Assembly (NCBI GenBank): GCA_017449935.1
Contig: JAFSYP010000076.1
Location: forward strand, 1-34,889
Direction: 5' to 3'
Source: Clostridia bacterium
GTDB lineage: Bacteria; Bacillota; Clostridia; Oscillospirales; Acutalibacteraceae
Length of the DNA stretch: 34,889 nucleotides
The position numbers and the translations under genes are program-made. Shown here piece after piece: positions 7,575 to 16,677 of this stretch. Within the stretch, counting starts at the first letter, position 1; every line of letters begins with the position of its first letter. The notes below the pieces were generated by a model, which saw nothing but the letters and a program-made list of their open reading frames with translations, did no database searches and was not told the DNA's origin.

Positions 7575-7969
7575 CTGGAAAAGAACGCGCAAAATACCGC
7601 GCTGAGGCGAACGGACTGGAGCCGGTCTTTCAGATCGGCAAGGGCGGCGTGACCGAAGCGGTGCTCTCACAGGTGGAAGACGCCCTCGACGCGCGGGAAC
7701 TGATCAAGGTGAAGGCGCTGCTGGAGACGATCCCGGAAAGTCCCAAGGAAATGGCGCAGAAGATCGCCGCGCGCACGAAGGCCGACGTGATCCAGGTCAT
7801 CGGCGGCGCGATCGTGCTGTATCGGGAAAACCCGGAGCTGCGGCAGGCCGAAAAGGAAAAAGAAAAGCGCAAAAAAGAAATTGCAAAAAAACAGAGAGAA
7901 AAGGAAAGAATGCAGGCAAATGCGGGAAAACGCGCGCCGAGAGCTTACGACGTGCGCGGAAAGAAATAA
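7571..7969 (+). CDS. yhbY: YhbY/CRM-domain RNA-binding protein (ribosome assembly factor)
   Basis: A 132-aa protein. Residues 1-95 form the CRM (YhbY) domain with the conserved QIGKGGVTEAV (21-31, GxxG-type RNA-binding loop) and VIQVIGGAIVLYRENPEL near 74-91. YhbY binds pre-50S particles in E. coli. The remaining ~37 residues are an almost wholly charged Lys/Glu/Arg tail, longer than in the bare-domain homologues I know, which may add RNA affinity. The ATG overlaps the rdgB stop by 4 nt. No clear terminator follows before the smpB promoter. Confidence 0.88.
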   Translation: MTGKERAKYRAEANGLEPVFQIGKGGVTEAVLSQVEDALDARELIKVKALLETIPESPKEMAQKIAARTKADVIQVIGGAIVLYRENPELRQAEKEKEKRKKEIAKKQREKERMQANAGKRAPRAYDVRGKK

Positions 7970-7977
7970 TTTTTTGC

Positions 7978-8005
7978 TTGACAAACCTGCCCTTTGTGTT
8001 ATAAT
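7978..8005 (+). promoter_or_regulatory. Promoter of smpB
   Basis: TTGACA (7978-7983) and TATAAT (8000-8005) are 16 nt apart. The start near 8012 leaves a short leader containing GGGAGG. Confidence 0.85.
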
Positions 8006-8038
8006 ATCAAATCGTAAGAGTGGGAGGCGCAGCAACAA

Positions 8039-8500
8039 GTGCAGAAAACATCGGAGCAAGCGGTCGCAACCAACCGTAAAGCCTTCCACGATTATTATAT
8101 TCTCGAAGAGATGGAAGCCGGGATCGTCCTGTGCGGCACGGAGGTCAAGTCCGTCCGGCAGGGCAAGGTCAACCTCAAGGATTCCTGGTGCAGCATCCGA
8201 AATGGGGAAATATTCGTCAACGGGATGCATATCAGTCCCTACGAGCAGGGCAATATCTTCAACCGCGATCCATTGCGTGTGCGCAAGCTGTTGATGCACC
8301 GCAGAGAGATTATGCGGTTGTTCGGCATTACCCGCCAGCAGGGCCTGACGCTCGTTCCGTTGTCGGTTTATTTCAATAAAGGTAAAGCAAAAGTCAAGGT
8401 CGGTCTGTGCAAGGGCAAGAAGCTGTATGACAAGCGTGACGTTCAGGCCGACAGAGACGCAAAGCGTACCATCGAGCGCGCCATGAAGGAGCGGCACTGA
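8039..8500 (+). CDS. smpB: SsrA-binding protein SmpB
   Basis: A 153-aa SmpB, the protein partner that carries tmRNA into stalled ribosomes for trans-translation. The family pattern is clear: [38 protein letters not shown], then ISPYEQGN and the C-terminal basic tail [10 protein letters not shown]...AKRTIERAM that enters the mRNA channel. The start is a GTG at 8039, because no ATG is available in frame near the GGGAGG site, which lies a little far (about 12 nt). It stands 50 nt before the tmRNA gene, so both components are supplied together. Confidence 0.96.
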   Translation: MQKTSEQAVATNRKAFHDYYILEEMEAGIVLCGTEVKSVRQGKVNLKDSWCSIRNGEIFVNGMHISPYEQGNIFNRDPLRVRKLLMHRREIMRLFGITRQQGLTLVPLSVYFNKGKAKVKVGLCKGKKLYDKRDVQADRDAKRTIERAMKERH

Positions 8501-8550
8501 CCGCCCTTGGGACGCATGGCGCAGCGCAGAACTTGTGTTGAGTCCTTCAT

Positions 8551-8905
8551 GGGGATGAAAGGATTTCGACGGGGGTTTGGAGGCGCGATCAGCGAGCAGC
8601 GGTGCGGAACCGCTTTAAAAGCCGCAGTTTATTTAAAAATAAACGACAACAACACTGTTCTTAAAGCTGCTTAAGTTTTAAGCGGCCGTCTTTACCGGGA
8701 GGACCGCGGCCCGGATAAAGGCGTCGATCAGCGGTGAACGTGCACGGAGAAGCGCGCCGTACTCCGTCATGCACAACGGCGCTACCGACCGGGAAAGCGT
8801 GTCCTTGCGCGTTCCCGCGGGGGAATCCCAAATCATGGACTACGCTCGTAGAACGTCGCGAGGATGAGCTTTCGGACGCGGTTTCGATTACCGCCATCTC
8901 CACCA
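8551..8905 (+). ncRNA. ssrA: Transfer-messenger RNA (tmRNA)
   Basis: A 355-nt one-piece tmRNA. The 5' end GGGGATG pairs with CATCTCC (8895-8901) to give the acceptor stem, followed by discriminator A and encoded CCA (8903-8905). The T-arm (GGTTTCGATTACC) and the 5' GGATTTCGACGGGG block are typical. The tag frame ends NDNNTVLKAA with TAA at 8672-8674 and probably resumes at GCA 8624, giving a 16-residue tag AVYLKINDNNTVLKAA. The stop lies in a hairpin (GCTGCTTAA with TTAAGCGGC), as is usual for helix 5. No convincing separate promoter is seen in the 50 nt after smpB, so co-transcription and processing are likely. Confidence 0.95.
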
Positions 8906-8952
8906 CTTTTGCCACCTGATTTTCTATCTTCTATAAGAAAGGATTGTGAAAC

Positions 8953-10146
8953 ATGACCAAAACTGCCAGAAACGGGATCATCGCCGCTGCGGTCGTAGCT
9001 GTTGTGGCTGTCGCAGCCGCACCCCTTGCGCTCAAGGGGCTCCAGAAAAAGCCCGCAAACACGGCGGATGTTTCCGTGTCCGCAACAGATCCGGCGCTGA
9101 ACTTCAGTTATCCGGATTCGGCAGAGGATACCACCGCAGACATCCTGTCGGAGATCCTGGATAACATGGATAACCAGCAGGCCACACAGGCAGGCGTCAC
9201 GAACGGTCAGGTAAATCCGCAGCCGACGACCTCGCCGCAGTATACGCAGGCGTACGCGCCGACGTACACACAGAATTCGCAGGTTCCCAGCACGACTGCG
9301 CCCGCCCAGCAGCAGACAACGCAGGCGGCGACGCAGTCCACAACGCGCGCGGGCCTGTTCAACCGCACGACAACAAGCGCGCCGGCGACCACGACCAAGA
9401 AAGCCGCAGCAACCACCAAGAAGGCCGAAACAACTACCCAAAAGGTCGACACGAGCAAGGGCAACATGACGGCGATCAGCGGTCAGGAAGCCATGTCCGC
9501 AGGCGGCGTTGTCTCCTACCTGTGGGATCCGAACGAGGATTTCTTCTATGTCGACGACAATCCGTGGCAGAGAAACTTCGGCTTCAACGTATTCTATGAC
9601 TGGGCTGCCGCGACGATGGTCATGTACTATGATACGTGGCGTGCATGCTTCGACTACGACGGCCTTGAATGGATGATCCAGGGCTGGAAGGGCCAGTACG
9701 GCTTCATGTTCATCGGCGGTGAGATCGGCGTTTACACCCGTGTCCCGGGCGAATCGGTCGTGACCAGCACGCACTATAACTGCGCGGACGACAACCACCT
9801 GGTCAACATGGAAATGTCAATCTACTATGATGCACACGACGGCAACGGCTACCAGAAGCTGTTCACACGCGCATATTATCCGCATTGGTGGGTCACCGGA
9901 TTTGTGGACGGTCATCTGGCCGATTACAAATTCAACGACCGCTCCTGCCTGATCATGGAAGCGCGACTGACGATGTACGATCAGGAAATGCTCGACGCGT
10001 TCACCACGGCGCTGGCCGGCTGCGGATTCCGCCGTGTCGATTCCAGATCTCAGGTGTCGATCTCGAACCCCGATACGTTCACGACGTCCGGCAACGACGT
10101 TTACTTCTCTTGGAAGACGATCGACCAGGGCTACAAGACACGCTGA
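8953..10146 (+). CDS. Exported DUF4474 domain protein
   Basis: A 397-aa protein with an N-terminal hydrophobic segment (about residues 8-28, signal or anchor, no lipobox), a low-complexity Thr/Gln/Ala/Pro linker (about 75-165, with repeats such as ATTTKKAAATTKKAETTT) and a C-terminal globular domain (about 185-390) rich in Trp and Tyr. The domain sequence (NPWQRNFGFNVFYDWAA, then DGLEWMIQGWKGQYG and GEIGVYT) matches what I recall of DUF4474, a family of unknown function in Clostridia. A Thr-rich stalk suggests a domain held off the cell surface. The ATG has AAAGGA upstream. Only a weak stem-loop (10148-10184) follows it, and the rest of the gap to 10266 shows nothing else. Confidence 0.75.
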   Translation: MTKTARNGIIAAAVVAVVAVAAAPLALKGLQKKPANTADVSVSATDPALNFSYPDSAEDTTADILSEILDNMDNQQATQAGVTNGQVNPQPTTSPQYTQAYAPTYTQNSQVPSTTAPAQQQTTQAATQSTTRAGLFNRTTTSAPATTTKKAAATTKKAETTTQKVDTSKGNMTAISGQEAMSAGGVVSYLWDPNEDFFYVDDNPWQRNFGFNVFYDWAAATMVMYYDTWRACFDYDGLEWMIQGWKGQYGFMFIGGEIGVYTRVPGESVVTSTHYNCADDNHLVNMEMSIYYDAHDGNGYQKLFTRAYYPHWWVTGFVDGHLADYKFNDRSCLIMEARLTMYDQEMLDAFTTALAGCGFRRVDSRSQVSISNPDTFTTSGNDVYFSWKTIDQGYKTR

Positions 10147-10266
10147 CGTTTGCAGGACACTGTTTCGGCAAACTGCACAGTTTTGATAAAAAACATTCAA
10201 AAATGCGTTTAAAACTGAAGCATTTGCCCAAAGAATGCGTCAAACAAAAAAAATTATAAAAAACCA

Positions 10267-10296
10267 TTGACAAAGACCCCCCGCATGTGGTATTAT
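10267..10296 (+). promoter_or_regulatory. Promoter of the IPQTG surface protein gene
   Basis: TTGACA (10267-10272) and TATTAT (10291-10296) are 18 nt apart. The expected start near 10303 leaves a leader of about 57 nt with GGAAAGGA before the ATG. Confidence 0.75.
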
Positions 10297-10359
10297 TCTC
10301 AATGTAGCAAAGGCGTACTGACGTACCCGAATTTCATGAATGGAAAGGAATGTTCGAAA

Positions 10360-10953
10360 ATGAAAAAGTTTTTAAGCATCCTTCTTGCAGCGATCATGGT
10401 TTGCTCCATGGGCATCTTCGCTTTCGCAGCGGAAGAAGAAGCTCTTGAGGAGACCACGGTGGCCGAGGCCGCCGCAGCTGCCGAGGAGGAAGCAGCACCT
10501 GCTGAAGAAGAAGCGACTGTCGCAGCCGCTGGCGATCTGAGCTCTCTTGAGAAGAAGATCGAAGCTAAGGGTCTGGATAGCACCGACATGGTTTCCCTTC
10601 TGTCCTCTGCCATCTCCTCGATCGGCAAGAACATTAAGGAAATCTCCGTCAATGATATCCTCAACCTCCCCGCCAACATCATGGATGATGTTGTTACCTA
10701 CATCTTTGCTGGCCTGAAGGCTCTCGGCGTTGATGTCGACGCTCTGTATGAGAAGCTTTCCTCCAACAAGATCATCAACTGGTTCGTGAACACGTTCTAC
10801 AAGGGCAAGGCTCTTACGACGACGACCGTCGAGGCTCCCGCTGATGAACCCGTGATTCCGCAGACCGGTTCTGCAGCTTCCATCGCTGTTTTCGCTACTC
10901 TGTCTCTGGCAGCAGCCGCAGCGTTTGTTAGCTTCAAGAAAAAGGAAGCGTAA
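10360..10953 (+). CDS. Exported acidic protein with sortase-type C-terminus (IPQTG)
   Basis: A 197-aa protein of unknown function. It has a signal peptide (MKKFLSILLAAIMVCSMGIFAFA, cut near residue 23), an Ala/Glu-rich acidic stretch (about 24-58), a helical region (about 60-150, ISSIGKNIKEISVNDIL and similar) and a wall-sorting tail: IPQTG near residues 166-170, a hydrophobic span of about 19 residues, and the basic end FKKKEA. IPQTG differs from LPXTG at the first position, as in many clostridial sortase substrates. The ATG at 10360 is chosen over an in-frame upstream start because it gives the signal peptide and has GGAAAGGA upstream. It has its own promoter and a strong terminator, so it is a single-gene unit and probably abundant at the surface. 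Confidence 0.85.
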   Translation: MKKFLSILLAAIMVCSMGIFAFAAEEEALEETTVAEAAAAAEEEAAPAEEEATVAAAGDLSSLEKKIEAKGLDSTDMVSLLSSAISSIGKNIKEISVNDILNLPANIMDDVVTYIFAGLKALGVDVDALYEKLSSNKIINWFVNTFYKGKALTTTTVEAPADEPVIPQTGSAASIAVFATLSLAAAAAFVSFKKKEA

Positions 10954-10980
10954 GTACAGTTCAGACTTTGCTATAACGAG

Positions 10981-11015
10981 AAGACCGTCCGGATTCGGGC
11001 GGTCTTTGTCATTTT
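10981..11015 (+). terminator. Terminator of the IPQTG surface protein gene
   Basis: A 10-bp stem (AAGACCGTCC with GGGCGGTCTT, one wobble) encloses a 6-nt loop and runs into TTTGTCATTTT. It lies 28 nt after the stop. Confidence 0.85.
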
Positions 11016-11059
11016 AGACGTCGGACGTCATATGTACGATATGCCGCTTCTTTTCAGAG

Positions 11060-11270
11060 ATGAACCGCAATTTCAGGCAAAAGGGAAAGGACGATCTGAC
11101 AGAAGACTATTTCGGACAATCCGCTGGGGGAGCGTGCAAATATCGGCTGCTATGCCGGTGCAGGCGTGCGGTTCGACCGCAAGCCGCGGATCACTACGCC
11201 GCTCGATCTGCTGCAATATGTTCTCGGCGTGCTGCGCGGCGTATTTGCGCACTGGCGCAGCAAACTGTAA
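11060..11270 (+). pseudogene. Short frameshifted coding remnant, about 69 residues if repaired
   Basis: One frame from the ATG at 11060 reads MNRNFRQKGKDDLTEDYF and then turns into Cys/Arg/Ala-rich sequence typical of a wrong frame. The +1 frame from the same point continues as a protein-like DNPLGERANIGCYAGAG, then VRFDRKPRITTPLDLLQYV and LGVLRGVFAHWRSKL with TAA at 11268-11270. Removing one base near 11115-11121 would join them into a single 69-aa product. The ATG has only a weak ribosome site and no promoter is apparent. I do not recognise the family. It may be a dead gene, a sequencing error, or a chance reading. Confidence 0.4.
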
Positions 11271-11303
11271 CCATGAAAATCGCATACTTATGAATAAAAA
11301 AGG

Positions 11304-11332
11304 TTGAAAAACTAATATTCGCGTGATATAAT
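11304..11332 (+). promoter_or_regulatory. Promoter of the carAB operon
   Basis: TTGAAA (11304-11309) and TATAAT (11327-11332) are 17 nt apart, with a start near 11339 and a leader of about 50 nt. There is no room for a PyrR-type attenuator between the promoter and the ATG. Confidence 0.85.
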
Positions 11333-11388
11333 ACTGCGTGAATGTATATTCATACAATCCAAAACACGTATCCGGGAGGGAAAGCAGT

Positions 11389-12486
11389 ATGCTGTCCGGT
11401 ACAAACAGAAAACTGATTCTCGAAGACGGCAGCGTTTACGAGGGATATGCCTTCGGCGCGTCGGGCGAAAAAATCGTGGAGATCGTATTCAATACGTCCT
11501 TGGTGGGGTACCAGGAGATCCTGTCCGATCCGTCCTATACGGATCAGGGCGTGGTGATGACGTATCCGCTGATCGGCAACTACGGTATGGCCGACGACGA
11601 TTATGAGACCGAAACGCCGACCATCGGCGCGCTGATCGTCCGCGAATACTGCGGCGAACCGTCCAACTTCCGCAGCACGCGCACGCTGGGCGACGTGATG
11701 ACGCAGTACGGGATCGTCGGGCTCGGCGGCGTGGATACGCGCAGTCTTACGCGTCACATCCGTAACTTCGGCTCCTGCAAGGGCTGGATCACAGATCTTG
11801 ACACGCCGACCGACGCGACGCTTCTGCGGCTGCGTGCGGCGGAGCTTCCGCGGGATTCGGTCAGCCGCGTCAGCCGCAGACAGACCGTGCGCTATGCCGG
11901 TGAGAACGCCGCCTATCATGTTGTTGCGGTAGACTGCGGCATGAAGCAGAACATCGTCCGTTCCATGCAGCGCAAGGGCTGCGATGTGACGGTCGTGCCG
12001 TGGAACACGGACGCCGCGGCAATTGCGGCTCTGCATCCGGACGGCGTATTTCTGTCGAACGGCCCCGGCGATCCGACGGACGTGCCGGAGCTGATCGAAA
12101 CGGTGCGGCAGCTCATCGGTCGGTTTCCCTTCTTCGGGATCTGTCTCGGCCACCAGATCCTTTCGCTTGCATACGGTGCGAAAACCTATAAGCTCAAGTT
12201 CGGACACCGCGGCGGGAACCATCCGGTCAAGGATCTCGATACCGACAAGCTGGAGATCACCTCGCAGAACCATTCCTATGCGGTGGATATGGACAGCCTC
12301 TCCGCCACGCCGCTGCGCGTGACGCATATCAATCTGTTGGACAATACTGTGGAAGGCGTCGCCTGTGCGCGGGACAAGGCGTTCGGCGTGCAGTACCATC
12401 CGGAAAGCGCGCCCGGTCCGCAGGACAGCGCGTACCTGTTCGACCGCTTTATCGCGCTGATGAAGGAGGCGAGAAACGATGCCTAA
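11389..12486 (+). CDS. carA: Carbamoyl-phosphate synthase small (glutaminase) subunit
   Basis: A 365-aa CarA, which hydrolyses glutamine and passes ammonia to CarB for carbamoyl phosphate (pyrimidine and arginine synthesis). The N-terminal CPSase domain covers about residues 1-150. The C-terminal class I amidotransferase has SNGPGDP (223-229), [10 protein letters not shown] with catalytic C252, and [14 protein letters not shown] with H337 and E339. The start at 11389 has GGGAGG 9 nt upstream. The 3' end overlaps carB by 8 nt, so the subunits are translationally coupled. Confidence 0.97.
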   Translation: MLSGTNRKLILEDGSVYEGYAFGASGEKIVEIVFNTSLVGYQEILSDPSYTDQGVVMTYPLIGNYGMADDDYETETPTIGALIVREYCGEPSNFRSTRTLGDVMTQYGIVGLGGVDTRSLTRHIRNFGSCKGWITDLDTPTDATLLRLRAAELPRDSVSRVSRRQTVRYAGENAAYHVVAVDCGMKQNIVRSMQRKGCDVTVVPWNTDAAAIAALHPDGVFLSNGPGDPTDVPELIETVRQLIGRFPFFGICLGHQILSLAYGAKTYKLKFGHRGGNHPVKDLDTDKLEITSQNHSYAVDMDSLSATPLRVTHINLLDNTVEGVACARDKAFGVQYHPESAPGPQDSAYLFDRFIALMKEARNDA

Positions 12487-15400
12487 ACGTACAGATATTC
12501 ACAAGATCTTAGTGATCGGCTCCGGCCCCATCGTGATCGGTCAGGCCGCGGAATTCGACTATGCGGGCACGCAGGCTTGTCTCGCGCTCAAAGAGGAGGG
12601 GTATGAGGTCATCCTCTGCAACTCCAATCCGGCCACCATCATGACAGATCCGCTGATCGCGGACAAGGTCTATATGGAGCCGCTGACGCTTGAATACATT
12701 TCCAAGATTGTGCGCAAGGAGCGTCCGGACGCGATCCTGCCCGGGATCGGCGGCCAGACGGGCCTCAATCTCGCCATGCAGCTCGAAAGGAAAGGCGTGC
12801 TGCGCGAATGCGGCGTGGAGCTGCTGGGCACAAAGAGCGCGAGCATCGAGCGCGCCGAAGACAGAGAACTGTTCAAAGAGCTGTGCGAGCAGCTCGGCGA
12901 GCCGGTCCTGCCCTCGCAGATCGCCAACTCCATGGAGGAGGGCGTCGAGGCGGCGCGGGCGATCGGATACCCCGTGGTGCTGCGTCCCGCGTTTACGCTC
13001 GGCGGCACCGGCGGCGGCTTTGCCGACAATGAGGAGGAGTTTCTGGAGATCCTCAAAAACGCGCTCGTGCTGTCGCCCGTGCATCAGGTGCTGATCGAAA
13101 AGAGCATCAAGGGCTTCAAAGAGATCGAATACGAGGTCATGCGCGACGCCAACGACACCGCCATCACCGTTTGCAATATGGAGAACGTCGACCCGGTGGG
13201 TATCCATACGGGCGACTCCGTCGTCGTCTGTCCGTCGCAGACGCTGACGAACAAGGAATATCATATGCTTCGCGACATCGCGCTGAAGATCATCCGCGCG
13301 CTGGAGATCGAGGGCGGCTGCAACGTGCAGTTCGCGCTCGACCCCGCGTCTTTCCAGTATTATCTGATCGAGGTCAACCCTCGCGTGTCGCGTTCCTCGG
13401 CGCTCGCGTCCAAAGCCAGCGGCTATCCGATCGCCCGCGTTTCGGCGAAGATCAGCGTCGGACTGCGGCTGGACGAGATCAAGCTTGCCAATACGCTCGC
13501 GTCGTTTGAACCGGCGCTCGACTACGTTGTGACCAAAATGCCGCGTTTCCCGTTCGACAAATTCACGGACGCCGAAAACAAGCTCGGCACGCAGATGAAG
13601 GCGACGGGCGAAGTGATGAGCGTGGGCAGGACGTTTGAGGAAAGCCTGCTGAAAGCGATCCGTTCGCTGGAGGTCGGGATCTATCATCTGTATATGCCGA
13701 AATTCGACGACATGGAGACAGACGCGCTGCTCGATTACGTCCGCAGCGGCACGGACGACCGCATTTACGCCATGGCGGAGCTGCTGTGGCGCGGCGTCGA
13801 CGTGGAGGTGCTGTGGAGCATCACGCAGATCGACCGCTGGTTTTTACGCAGGATCAAAGTTATCACCGACGCGGAGATCGCGCTCAAGGCCGGCGCGCAC
13901 GACGCAGACGCGCTGCGTTACGCCAAGCGGCTCGGATTTTCCGATCACTATATCGGCGTGCTGTGGGGCATGAAAGCGATCGACGTGTTCCGTCTGCGAC
14001 AGAAGTGGAACGTATTTCCGGTCTATAAAATGATCGATACCTGCGCCTCGGAATTCAAAAGCTACGTTCCCTATTTTTACTCGACCTACGAAGAGGAAAA
14101 CGAATCCGTCGTGTCCGACCGCAAAAAGATCATCGTGCTCGGCTCCGGACCGATCCGCATCGGTCAGGGCGTGGAATTCGATTATTCCACCGTGCACGCC
14201 GTGCAGACGATCAAGGAGGCCGGATACGAGGCCATCATCATCAACAACAATCCCGAAACCGTTTCCACGGACTATACGACGTCCGACAAGCTCTATTTTG
14301 AGCCGCTGTGCGTCGAGGACGTCATGAATATCGTGACGCTCGAAAAGCCGGAAGGCGTGATCACGTCGCTCGGCGGACAGACGGCGATCAATCTTGCCGC
14401 GCCGCTGATGGAATACGGCGCAAAGCTGATCGGCACCGACTGCGCCGCGATCGAAAAAGCGGAGAACCGCGACGCGTTTGAGAAGCTGCTTCTGGAACAG
14501 GGCATTCCGCAGCCGAAGGGCTGCGCCGTGACGAATATCGAAGACGGCATCCGCGCCGCCGCCGAGATCGGCTATCCCGTGCTGGTGCGGCCGAGCTTCG
14601 TGCTGGGCGGGCGGGCGATGCAGATCGTCGCCAAGGAAAAGGATCTGCGGCACTATCTCAAAACTGCCGTCGAGATCGACGAGGACAAACCCGTTCTGGT
14701 CGACAAATACATCCGCGGCAAGGAACTGGAGGTCGACGCGGTCTGCGACGGGCAGGACGTGTTCGTGCCGGGCATCATGGAGCTGGTGGAACGCACGGGC
14801 GTACACTCCGGCGATTCGATCAGCGTGTATCCGACGTTCAGCGTGTCCGACAAAGTCAAGGGCGTCATTCTGCAATACGCCAAAAAGCTGGGACCGAGCA
14901 TCGGCATCGTCGGCCTGTACAACATTCAGTTTATCGTGGACGAGAACGAAAACGTCTACATCATCGAGGTCAACCCCCGTTCCTCGCGTACGGTGCCGTT
15001 TCTGTCGAAATCGACGGGATACAGTCTTGCGGACATCGCAACGCGCGTCATCCTCGGCCAGAGCCTGAAGGAGCAGGGTATCTTCCGCTTGTACCCGGAG
15101 GAAAAAGACCGCTGGTACGTCAAAGCGCCCGCGTTCTCCTTTTCCAAGCTGCGCGGTATGGACGCCTATCTTTCGCCGGAGATGAAATCCACGGGCGAGG
15201 CCATCGGCTACGACGACAAGCGTCACCGCGCGATCTACAAGGCGCTGATTGCTTCGGGGCTCAAGCTCCCGAACTACGGCACCGTGCTCGTGACGCTGGC
15301 GGACGAGGACAAGGATGAGGCGCTGCCGCTGGTGCGCCGGTTCTATGAGATGGGCTTCAACATCGTGGCGACGACCGTGACGGCGGAGCATCTGCGCGAG

Positions 15401-15661
15401 CACGGCGTGCGCACGCGGATGCTGCACAAGCTCAGCGAGGGCAGCACGGAGATGCTCGAAGCCATCCGCGCCGGCTACGTCAGCTACGTGATCAACACGC
15501 GCGCCATTCTCTCCGGCGTGCATTATGAGGACGGCGCCGCTATCCGCCGCTGCGCGGTGGAAAACGGCATCACCATGTTCACGTCTCTCGACACCGTGCG
15601 GGAGCTGCTGGACGTTTTGGAAGAACTGACGATCACGGTATCTACGATCGACGAAAAATAA
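12479..15661 (+). CDS. carB: Carbamoyl-phosphate synthase large subunit
   Basis: A 1060-aa CarB of normal length. It has two homologous ATP-grasp halves: the first (about 1-400) begins [20 protein letters not shown] and the second (about 550-935) begins [20 protein letters not shown]. An oligomerisation domain lies between them (about 400-545), and a C-terminal MGS-like allosteric domain follows (about 935-1060). The protein phosphorylates bicarbonate, adds ammonia from CarA and phosphorylates carbamate. The ATG lies inside the end of carA. A gap of only 14 nt leads to the dehydrogenase gene, so the operon continues. Confidence 0.98.
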   Translation: MPKRTDIHKILVIGSGPIVIGQAAEFDYAGTQACLALKEEGYEVILCNSNPATIMTDPLIADKVYMEPLTLEYISKIVRKERPDAILPGIGGQTGLNLAMQLERKGVLRECGVELLGTKSASIERAEDRELFKELCEQLGEPVLPSQIANSMEEGVEAARAIGYPVVLRPAFTLGGTGGGFADNEEEFLEILKNALVLSPVHQVLIEKSIKGFKEIEYEVMRDANDTAITVCNMENVDPVGIHTGDSVVVCPSQTLTNKEYHMLRDIALKIIRALEIEGGCNVQFALDPASFQYYLIEVNPRVSRSSALASKASGYPIARVSAKISVGLRLDEIKLANTLASFEPALDYVVTKMPRFPFDKFTDAENKLGTQMKATGEVMSVGRTFEESLLKAIRSLEVGIYHLYMPKFDDMETDALLDYVRSGTDDRIYAMAELLWRGVDVEVLWSITQIDRWFLRRIKVITDAEIALKAGAHDADALRYAKRLGFSDHYIGVLWGMKAIDVFRLRQKWNVFPVYKMIDTCASEFKSYVPYFYSTYEEENESVVSDRKKIIVLGSGPIRIGQGVEFDYSTVHAVQTIKEAGYEAIIINNNPETVSTDYTTSDKLYFEPLCVEDVMNIVTLEKPEGVITSLGGQTAINLAAPLMEYGAKLIGTDCAAIEKAENRDAFEKLLLEQGIPQPKGCAVTNIEDGIRAAAEIGYPVLVRPSFVLGGRAMQIVAKEKDLRHYLKTAVEIDEDKPVLVDKYIRGKELEVDAVCDGQDVFVPGIMELVERTGVHSGDSISVYPTFSVSDKVKGVILQYAKKLGPSIGIVGLYNIQFIVDENENVYIIEVNPRSSRTVPFLSKSTGYSLADIATRVILGQSLKEQGIFRLYPEEKDRWYVKAPAFSFSKLRGMDAYLSPEMKSTGEAIGYDDKRHRAIYKALIASGLKLPNYGTVLVTLADEDKDEALPLVRRFYEMGFNIVATTVTAEHLREHGVRTRMLHKLSEGSTEMLEAIRAGYVSYVINTRAILSGVHYEDGAAIRRCAVENGITMFTSLDTVRELLDVLEELTITVSTIDEK

Positions 15662-15675
15662 AGGAGGCATATACT

Positions 15676-16653
15676 ATGAAAATCGCAATTTACGGATACG
15701 GCAATCTGGGCAGGGGCGTGGAGTGCGCCGTGCGGCAGAATCCCGACACGGAGCTGACGGGCGTGTTTACCCGCCGCGCGCCGGAAACGGTCAAAACGCG
15801 CACCGGCGTTCCCGTCTATGCCGCGGCGGACATCACCGCGCATAAGGACGAGATCGACGTGCTGATCATCTGCGGCGGCAGCGCGACAGACCTGCCGAAG
15901 ATGACGCCCGTGCTGGCAAAGGATTTCAACGTCGTGGACAGCTTCGACACGCACGCCAATATCCCCGCGCACTTCGACGCGGTGAACGCCGCCGCCTCGC
16001 AAAACGGTCATATCGCGCTGATCTCCGCGGGCTGGGACCCCGGAATGTTCTCGCTCAGCCGTCTGTACGCGTCCGCGATCCTGCCCGACGGCAAGGACTA
16101 CACCTTCTGGGGCAGAGGCGTCAGCCAGGGACATTCCGACGCCATCCGCCGTATCCCCGGCGTCGCCGATGCCAGACAGTATACCGTGCCGATCCCCGCG
16201 GCGCTCGACGCGGTGCGTTCGGGCAGTATGCCGGAGCTGTCGACGCGTGAGAAGCATCTGCGCGAATGCTACGTCGTCGCCGAGGACGGCGCGGACAAGG
16301 CCGCGATCGAAACGGCGATCAAGACCATGCCGAACTATTTTGCCGACTACGATACGACCGTGACCTTCATCACGGCAGAAGAGATGCAGCGCGATCATGC
16401 CGCACTGCCGCACGGCGGCTTTGTGATCCGCACGGGCAAGACCGGTCTTGCCGGCGAGCACACGCACACGATCGAGTACAGTCTCAAGCTCGACTCCAAT
16501 CCAGAGTTCACGTCCAGCGCACTGATCGCCTTCTCGAGAGCTGTCAACCGTATGTACAGCCGCGGCGTGACCGGCTGCAAGACGGTGTTCGATATCGCGC
16601 CGGCGGACCTTTCGATCCTGTCGGGCGAAGAACTGCGCGCGCATATGCTTTGA
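15676..16653 (+). CDS. ddh: Meso-diaminopimelate dehydrogenase
   Basis: A 325-aa NADPH-dependent enzyme that makes meso-2,6-diaminopimelate in one step from tetrahydrodipicolinate, feeding peptidoglycan and lysine. The Rossmann start is IAIYGYGNLGRGVECAV (residues 3-19). ICGGSATDLP (70-79) and the SAGWDPGMFSLSRLYA block are characteristic, as is the C-terminal half with the substrate-binding GKTGLAGEHTHTIEY. AAAGGAGG precedes the ATG. This short route exists in only some Firmicutes and lets the cell bypass acylated intermediates. Its place after carAB probably reflects shared growth control rather than a shared pathway. Confidence 0.93.
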   Translation: MKIAIYGYGNLGRGVECAVRQNPDTELTGVFTRRAPETVKTRTGVPVYAAADITAHKDEIDVLIICGGSATDLPKMTPVLAKDFNVVDSFDTHANIPAHFDAVNAAASQNGHIALISAGWDPGMFSLSRLYASAILPDGKDYTFWGRGVSQGHSDAIRRIPGVADARQYTVPIPAALDAVRSGSMPELSTREKHLRECYVVAEDGADKAAIETAIKTMPNYFADYDTTVTFITAEEMQRDHAALPHGGFVIRTGKTGLAGEHTHTIEYSLKLDSNPEFTSSALIAFSRAVNRMYSRGVTGCKTVFDIAPADLSILSGEELRAHML

Positions 16654-16677
16654 TCAAAGGATTCCGGGAGGCAGCGT

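Noticed and set aside
13844-15670. Long minus-strand open frame (608 codons) opposite carB
   Set aside because: Antisense to the clear CarB sequence, with His/Arg/Asp-rich low-information translation and no ribosome site.
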